NCBI RefSeq assembly: GCF_030272615.1
Contig: NC_081406.1
Location: forward strand, 473,802,900-473,866,899
Reading direction: 5' to 3'
From: Cryptomeria japonica
Lineage: Eukaryota; Streptophyta; Pinopsida; Cupressales; Cupressaceae
DNA: 64,000 bases
Shown piece by piece: positions 57,580 to 64,000 of this stretch (its first letter is position 1; every line of letters starts with the position of its first letter). Made by a program: the position numbers and the translations under genes. The notes under the pieces are model-generated. The model saw nothing but the letters and a program-made list of their open reading frames with translations. It was not told the origin of the DNA and did no database searches.

Positions 57580-58571
57580 TGTTGATGAGTGTTTTTGACA
57601 CCCCCGCCAACAGTCAGGTAGCCAGTGTGAACACTCACCACCTCTCCTAAAAAGTAACGTGTTCGGAATAACTCACTACTCTAAGGTCTCTATAGTCGGG
57701 TATCGACGGTGATGGGCAGCCCAATGGTTGATGTGGTTATACCTATAAAGGGGCCTACTGGTTAGAACTCAATCTCGCTAGTTATGGATAACTGCACTTC
57801 TTTTCTTTTTGTGTTTTTATGGTTTAAGATTCTCTGGGAAATAAAATGCGAAGCATAAAGGGAAACAAGAAAACAATAAAGACCAATATAATGAAAACTT
57901 AATGAACTAGTCAATTAGTTCCCTGCAATCCAAACAATAATCAAATATTATCCAAGTTAGCATTCAACAACGGACCTCCAAAAAACCTGCAAAATCATCA
58001 ATTTCACAAGTCTATGGAAATAAAATCATCAACAATCTGGCCTATCACAATGATTCTCATACACCACTGATGTGTGCAATATGATTCATAAAGGGATAGA
58101 CAAAAATATTAAACCACGTTGCTAACTCCAAATAATAGACGTTACCAGATTACACAGAACAATTTGGTAGAATATGAATGTAGATCAGGCAATCTACAAG
58201 TTGCTTTTCATATTAATCTCAATGAATGCATAACAAAAAAATAACTCAAACTTCTTAATCAATCTGCAAAATATTCTCAAATCTCTAAGTAGGCCACACA
58301 TCATCAATTTGGGACCTTTACAAATGAATCCAACTTCTCAATTTATAGAAGTTCTTTACCCTACTATCTAGGAAATAACTCTATTCTAAATTAAGAACTG
58401 AACCTAGGAGTCACAGTTAACTTGCAAGTTTTTGCCTTGACACTCCACTTAATAACTACGAAATGGGGACTACATGAGCACTACGAAAACCCTGCTAGGT
58501 GAGCCACGTTTGGGTAATCATGCAGAATTTCTCTCAAAATTGGAACTCGAGTAGGAGCCGCAGTTAAAAAT
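57580..58571 (-). mobile_element. 3' LTR following accessory copy B
   Basis: On the minus strand it lies immediately downstream of the accessory gene. It has a TATA-like CTATAAAT (58341-58347) and ends ACACTCATCAACA at 57580, like the CAACA ends of LTR-A and LTR-B. The start is uncertain (about 58571; TGCGGCTCC). A TTAACTGYGRCTCCTA word is repeated near 58420 and 58565. The next bases ATACT would be the TSD, unmatched here. Confidence 0.55.
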
Positions 58572-58619
58572 TAAGAATAAAAAAAGCTTTGCTATCTTTG
58601 GCAATTGTGTGCTTATCTT

Positions 58620-61600
58620 TTATTTCTTGATAAAAGCTCTATAATTATCAATTATACATGCAACTGCTTGAATTAGAGGATTTGCTACATGCTTAACTCT
58701 AAACTTATACTTCTCCAAAACTTCATCCGCATGCATTCTCCCCTCCTCCAACTCTTTCACTATGTGTGCCACCTCTTGACACTGAGTAATCAGATACGTG
58801 TATCTATCCATAAGGGTGACATCAAACTGGGCCGTGGGTCCTAGGTGTTGTTCTTCATATGCATCCCACTGATTCAAAATTTGTTGCTGGTCCATTATTC
58901 CTGTATTAGCTAATCTGAGGCAAAAAGGTCCTAGCATATTCTTTACAAAATTCTCGTATGACAAAATTTCCCTAAGAAGAGGGTTCCGAATCTCGGTCAT
59001 ATCCTTGATATATTGATGAAACATTTCAATCTTCAGCTCCAGGATGTATACATAAGACTACAAGTTCTTATAGCTCTCACCTCCTAAGAGGTCCTCCTTT
59101 ACCATTGCCTCTTCACCTAGCCACAATATCTTCTTCAAAACTTGGAATCGTTTGGTGAAAATGTTCGACTTCCATTCCCATTGTGTGGAACAGGAAGCCA
59201 AAGCTCTGCCTACCTGTACCGCCTTACTATACATCCCCATAGTATCTTGCAAAAATAACCTTATTTTGGTTGTATTTACTTGAGCCCATGACTTGGCTAC
59301 AGCTGTCACCCGCCTCACCTCCACTAACACTTTTACTTCTTCTTCTGGTAGCGACGAGGTAGAAGACAAGTCATTAGTTCTGCATGAGTCCAGGGGTTTT
59401 CTCATTTCAATTAGCAGCTGCTTATATTGTCCTAGTTGTGCTTTGAGTTCCACGTTTGAAGTATGCTCCTTCTATACACGTCCTCTGACGACGCTCGTGG
59501 CTAACTGCAAAGTATCTAACTCCCCCACTTGGTTTGTTTGCCCAAATTTATCTGTGATATTTGGTATTTGGGAGAAGCTTGTTCCCTGGCCTGAGATGGA
59601 ACTACCACATTTGCAATCACTTCACCAGAACTAGTTTTCGATAGGTGACGAACAATTTTCAGCTTCTTAGCCTTTTGTGGGTCCTCGACGATTACCTATT
59701 GTAGAGTGACCTTAGGGAGCTCTGCTTTTCTTTTTCTTCCCAAAGGTAAATTCCAGCGATTGCGGTATATCTTCATCCTTGTCACCTTGATGTGACATTA
59801 TATCCACAGTTATAACATGAACCTCTGCCTGGTCCTCTGCTTCCATTTGCCCGGGGTCTTGAGGTGGTATAACTTGATGAGCTAAATTGTTTTGGAGAGC
59901 TTGTTGCTTATGTAACTCTCATAATTTTCCACTGACCTCCTCATTAAATTAAATTTCTTCATCATCTGCCTCTGTTTCCCCTTGCCCAACTGCTATATCC
60001 TTAAGAAGGTCCTCTTGATCTTGAGGTGTTAGAATTAGTATTTCATTCAATATGTCTTGTGCCTCATCCCCTCCTTGTTCGCCTTCTTGCGGCTGTTGTT
60101 GTTCAAGATCCTCTTCCTCCTGATCTGAATTAGACTGGATGTTTCTAACATTCATTCCTTAAGTGGTACATTTGAAACCTTTCACTCCGGGCTGCCCTGC
60201 AGATATATTAACTAGTGGTGGTGTAGGGGCACTAGTGCCTAGAGCATTTGTGGCATCTGTTGAAGGTGGCTGAGCGGGTATCTCCTTAGTAGCTTCTATA
60301 TTTTATTCTTGTTCTTGGGTATCCTCTCCTTCAGTGTTCCCAAAAACCATCCTCGGTGGGAGAACTTTGGCAAGTGGTACCGCTCCTAATCCATCAATCA
60401 CTCCTAGGTCTGCAACCTTCTTTAATGATTCAGACTCCCTCATCTTTTCTTGGAGTTTATCCAGTAAGTCCTCAGTTCTTTCTTGATTTTTCTCTTCTTC
60501 ACCTAGATTGGTGGACATGTTTTGCCTCGAGGCTGACCTTGTCTTTCGAGTGTACTCCTTATGGCCCCTTGACTAAGGTACCCCTGAAGTGGATTCCTTC
60601 TGTTTCGCCTTTGAGACACTGGGCCTTACCCTCTGGCGTAACCATTGCTTGGTCTTGTTGATGACCACTTGGGAGACCTTATCCATATTTGTGTCTTCAC
60701 TTGCAAACCATTTTATTGGGGAGAGGGGCCTTTAATCTATCCCTGATTCCCTATAAGATGGATCAAGTAAGTCACCATCATCCCTAAGGTCTTTAGGGAG
60801 GTTAGTCTCGATTCCAAAATCTCTCACCTATGACATAGATAACTTGTTATAGTTCTTCTACCTAACCTCAAAACTGTCTTTAAAGTTAGCCCAAAAGTCC
60901 TCCAAGCTGGGCCTGTGCCCCTCATATGTCTTAGGCATAACTTTCTTAAGTTTCTCGTAGGGATCATAAAATTCCCTAGCATGATCATATTCCTTCAAGT
61001 TTAAATCTTGGAGCTCTTGTTCTGACAACTTTACTACTTGTATCTTAGAACAGGAAAAGTACCCAATAGATACTGAGAAATCAATACCTGTTTTATGCTT
61101 TGATGACAGAAGTGATTGGAGGCCTACAAGTTGCCTTACTTATTCCAACAGAATTATCCTATCATTACAATATCGAGGCAACAAAATTGGGTTCCCTGTG
61201 AATCCACTAACCCTGATGTAAGTGGAGCATGGTTTTTGGATGAACCAACATGACCACTCTCGGATGATAGCCATAGCCTCCGAGCTAATCCGATATCCTA
61301 TATCCCCTGTTAATTTGGTTATTATTGGGAAAACAAAGGCATCATTAACTCTCTTGAAATGTGACTTTGCATTGGCTAGAGTGAGTTGGGAATAATACTC
61401 CCATATCTTCTTCTTTCCTTCATCCTCTCCCAATTGACCTTCTTCCTGTAGCCCAGGAAAATTTCTATCTCTAGCAGCTACCCAGATGACATATGATGTG
61501 AAAAATAACTTTTGAGTATGATGAACTTCTTTCATCTGCTTGCAGATATTGTCAGAGAGGATCTGCGGCCAATCATAATATTGTTTTCCTATTAGAATAG

Positions 61601-62227
61601 TGTCATGAATTGGAACATCTAGGGATGAAAATGCTTGTAATCCGACTTGCCAAAGGCACTGTTGAGCATGATGATTGAGTCTCTTTGAGGCTCTTTGAAG
61701 TCCGCCCTTAGGATCTCCATTGCCTTGAGTCCTGTCTTTCTTTCTTCTTCTAACTAGTTTGTATTCATGTGCCTCTTACTAGTTGATGTCTTATCATTCC
61801 ATGCCTTCAAGGCCTCTTCTTCGGTCAACAAAAATACTTCTTCTTTGGTTGGGATTCCAAAGACGAACCGAAGCATATTTGGAGACAAGTCTATGACTGT
61901 CTTTCCTTGTGCATCTATGCACTTTCTAGTTTGTAGGTTATAGAATGGGGCAATGGTCATTATGAATTCTGGTGCCTGTACTGACTGCGAGAAGACAATA
62001 GCTTCAACTAGGCCAGACCTCTTGATTCTCCTATGGAGGGCCTCTAGACTAGGTTTGTCCAACTGAGCCTTGATATATATAGCTTCTATATGGCCAATTT
62101 CAGTATCTGTGACCCATCTGACTTGATTCTCTAGCTTTGAAACATAGACCTATCCTTGATAATGGTATTTCATGGTGGTTGCAAGTCTATCAATTTCTTT
62201 GCCTCTTTTGCTGGAGGATGAGTCCAT
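58620..62227 (-). pseudogene. Unknown retrotransposon accessory protein, copy B (decayed)
   Basis: It starts at ATG 62227 (MDSSSSKRGKEIDRL). The first part, in one frame to 61754, includes KYHYQG, SKLENQVRW, EIGHIE, SPNMLRFVFGIPTKEE and LLTEEEALKAWND. After one frame shift a single frame runs to the stop at 58620 with about a dozen stops. It includes YDWPQILSDNICKQ, FKRVNDAF, WFIQKP...YIRVSGFTG, LLPRYCNDRIILLE, SLEDFWANFKDSFEVR, acidic Gln/Glu-rich blocks (59949-60518), a helical segment (59058-59453) and ILNQWDAYEEQ near the C-terminus. The same order appears in copy A (8503-12461). Estimated size is about 1,200 residues. No gag or pol motif is seen, and function is unknown. Position between two LTR-like regions suggests it is the sole protein of a non-autonomous element or an extra ORF of a larger one. 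Confidence 0.78.
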
Positions 62228-62279
62228 CTAAGCACTCAAACTTGCAAGTAAAATGCCAATCCTTAGTTTTTGATAACAA

Positions 62280-62650
62280 GCATAAAAGTTGATTTACCTC
62301 GGGACTTCCGGGTCCTGGGGTCTCAAGATAGGCATAAGGGAAGAAGGCCTGGAACTCCAGGGTTCCAGGCTTATGTTGGGTGCAAAAGGAATCCTGAAAC
62401 TCTGTGGGACCGGGGTTCTGGGGTTTTGGGCTTATGTTGGGTGGAAAAGGAATCTCAGAACTCCAGGGTTCTGGGCTTATGCCTAAGTGGAAGACACCCA
62501 GAACTCCGGGGTTCTGGGGTTAGGCCAAACAGCCACCCGGAACTCCGTCGTTTCGGGGCTATGATGAACAACCACACAAAACTTCGGGTTTCTGGGGTTT
62601 CGGGGGCATAAAAACCAACTACCCGGAACTCTGGGGTTCTGGGTAGGCAA
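62280..62650 (-). repeat. GGAACTCCGGGGTTCTGGG repeat array
   Basis: About seven irregular copies (40-70 bases apart) of a word close to GAACTCCGGGGTTCTGGG, often followed by GCTTATG, lie between the TATA box and the accessory start. Open frames here (for example 62270-62611) are repeat artefacts. Confidence 0.85.
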
Positions 62651-62886
62651 AACTAGGGTACGTGAAAACAAATGAAGCGCAAAGAAAAACAAACAAAAAC
62701 CAACAACAAGATGAGGAGAAAAACTAAACTAAAAACCAACAACAAGGGCAAGAAAATTCACCAACCTGGTGAAACAAGATGCCCAAAAAATGCCAAGGAA
62801 AATTTGGAGGCCTGGAGGTTCGCGACTTGGAGCTAGGGAGGAGGAGCTATGGATGCACAAATAAAATTTTAAAAGTCCATCATCTC

Positions 62887-62894
62887 TATTTATA
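62887..62894 (-). promoter_or_regulatory. TATA box upstream of copy B
   Basis: TATAAATA on the minus strand within GGAGCTATAAATAGAGATG. It is placed between two repeat arrays, about 660 bases before the accessory start codon. Confidence 0.65.
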
Positions 62895-62924
62895 GCTCCC
62901 CCCAAGTCCATTCGTATGAAGGCG

Positions 62925-63113
62925 TTAAAAACGACCTTGAGACTCTAGAGTTCCGAGGTCAAAAACAAAAAGGGACCTTGGGACTCCGAGATTCTGGAGT
63001 TCTGAGGTCAAAACCAAAAGGGACCTCAGGACTCCGGGATTTCGGAGTTCTGAGGTCAAAACAAAAAGGGACCTTGAGACTCTAGGATTTCGGAGTTCTG
63101 AGGTCAAAACCAA
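62925..63113 (-). repeat. About 50-bp tandem array in U3-like region
   Basis: Four copies of a unit containing GACCTNRGGACTC, GATTTCGGAGTTCTGAGGTC and AAAACCAAAAGG, with the same core words as the array at 62280-62650. It reads open on the minus strand only because of the periodicity. Confidence 0.85.
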
Positions 63114-63202
63114 AAGAAAAGCAAAAAGGAAAGCAAAAGAGAAAACAAAGGGGACCCAAATTTTGACTCAAGGAGGGGGAAATAGATATGCTAGGCATAA
63201 CA

Positions 63203-64000
63203 AATGGCGACTATCTAGGAAAAATGACTATAAGCAATTTAGAACTTCAGAATCTCTAGTTAACCCGACACCTAAGGCTATTATCATTCAAAAGAATGTA
63301 TAAGAGTAAAAGATGAGTGGTGCAATGAACAAACAACCAAGAAGAGAAATAGACATGATTAGCTCTTAAGTGTGTGCGCATGATTTGTTACTCCATCATT
63401 TCAATAATTTAGATAATCAAAGGAAACTAGGTGCAAGCTACATAGATGAAGTCATTAACCATGTTTTGTGCAAGGTCATCCTGGGCATAGCTTTTCTGGC
63501 AGTTGAGCATCTATAGCCCTGACAGAGATACCTCTAGTTCCCGTCAAACAGTGCTCCACTGCCAGCTAGACGTCCATAGCCCCGGTGGAGGTTACTTGAA
63601 ACACCCATTTGAGTTGCTTAAGAGGATCATTTTTTTTTTTGAAAACATTATAGGATATAGAGAATTAATTCTTTCTTCAATAAACTTTTAAGAAACTTTC
63701 AAACATTGAAGTTTGATAACTGGGTTGGGAGCCACGGTGGATAACATGAAATGCATTGGCTTCAGATTTTTCACTTGAAAACAAGTTTATCTGATATCTT
63801 ACAAAACTTTCTGATGTACCTTAATGTGATGTTAGTGCTGAGTTTATCAAGCTAGCCTTTTCCAATTGAAAGTCAAAACTCAAATCATATTTAAATGATT
63901 ATATACCACTTTGGACGAGTATAGACAAAAGTTTCAAAATTAACCAAATGATAATGACGTCGTAAATAGCAGAGAGTCGAAGTCTCTCAGAATTTGGCAA
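63203..64000 (-). other. Noncoding region upstream of the copy B LTR
   Basis: It contains the conserved paired motif (next entry) and otherwise no gene. By analogy with 1099-1849 it would be the noncoding tail after an integrase, which would then lie right of the window on the minus strand; this is inference. Confidence 0.5.
63481..63592 (-). repeat. Paired GGGCTATGGA motif, second instance
   Basis: Minus strand: CTCCACCGGGGCTATGGACG and, about 60 bases on, CAGGGCTATAGATG, with GCTGGCAGTGGAGC between them. Length and arrangement match 1565-1675. It lies about 280 bases before the LTR-like start at 63202 (285 before LTR-A in the other case). Confidence 0.65.

Larger units (their letters stand above)
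62228..63202 (-). mobile_element. LTR-like region with promoter upstream of copy B
   Basis: On the minus strand it begins TAGTCGCCATT|TGTTATGCC at 63202, closely resembling the LTR-A start TAGTCGCCAGA|TGTTGTGACC. It has tandem repeats, a TATA box (62887-62894), a T-rich leader and a second repeat array. It runs into the accessory start codon at 62227. The downstream LTR boundary could not be fixed and no shared U5 landmark was found, so it may be a truncated LTR. Confidence 0.6.

Noticed and set aside
62270-63113. Repeat-containing frames resembling leucine/arginine-rich proteins
   Set aside because: Produced by the tandem arrays flanking the TATA box.

Overview
This window is plant nuclear DNA, most likely from a gymnosperm (conifer-like). 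The basis is inference: almost all of it is old, nested retrotransposon sequence with very long LTRs carrying tandem repeats, plant-type LINEs with a C-terminal RNase H, a hAT transposase relic, and only one recognisable host gene. I see no bacterial, organellar or rRNA/tRNA sequence and no CRISPR array.

Bases 1-13,555 (plus strand) are LTR-retrotransposon layers: the broken end of a Ty3/gypsy integrase, its 3.8-kb 3' LTR with an 84-bp tandem array, a clipped copia end, and a decayed 1,200-residue-class protein of unknown function interrupted by a perfect 377-bp TRIM element. A hAT transposase relic follows (13.6-14.5 kb). From 16,055 to 17,453 lie six clean exons encoding the C-terminal half of an OTU-domain deubiquitinase of the OTU7 type (end of the OTU domain, UBA-like segment, SEC-C motif). 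The preceding exons are not visible, so everything upstream may sit in one giant intron.

Bases 21,016-57,279 resolve into a stack of insertions, mostly bounded by target-site duplications (TSDs). The outer layer is a minus-strand LINE (TSD TTTTGTGATGA). It contains a solo LTR (TSD CTACA), a short non-autonomous copia-like element, and a minus-strand copia (here called copia-2, TSD TAGCT). Copia-2 contains another solo LTR and a second minus-strand copia (copia-1, TSD TATAT). Copia-1 in turn carries a full-length plus-strand LINE inside one LTR (17-bp TSD) and a plus-strand gypsy derivative that has lost RT and integrase (TSD CTCCT).

Bases 57,580-64,000 (minus strand) hold a second, diverged copy of the unknown protein seen at 8.5-12.5 kb, between a short LTR and a TATA-bearing, tandem-repeat-rich LTR-like region. 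The two copies share motifs from the N-terminus to the C-terminus and are the best candidate in this window for a poorly described system: an LTR-retrotransposon accessory protein with no standard gag or pol domain visible to me.

No transposable-element gene here is intact. The only plausible functional host coding sequence is the OTU7-like 3' gene part. All family names come from motif recognition by eye; no database search was run.
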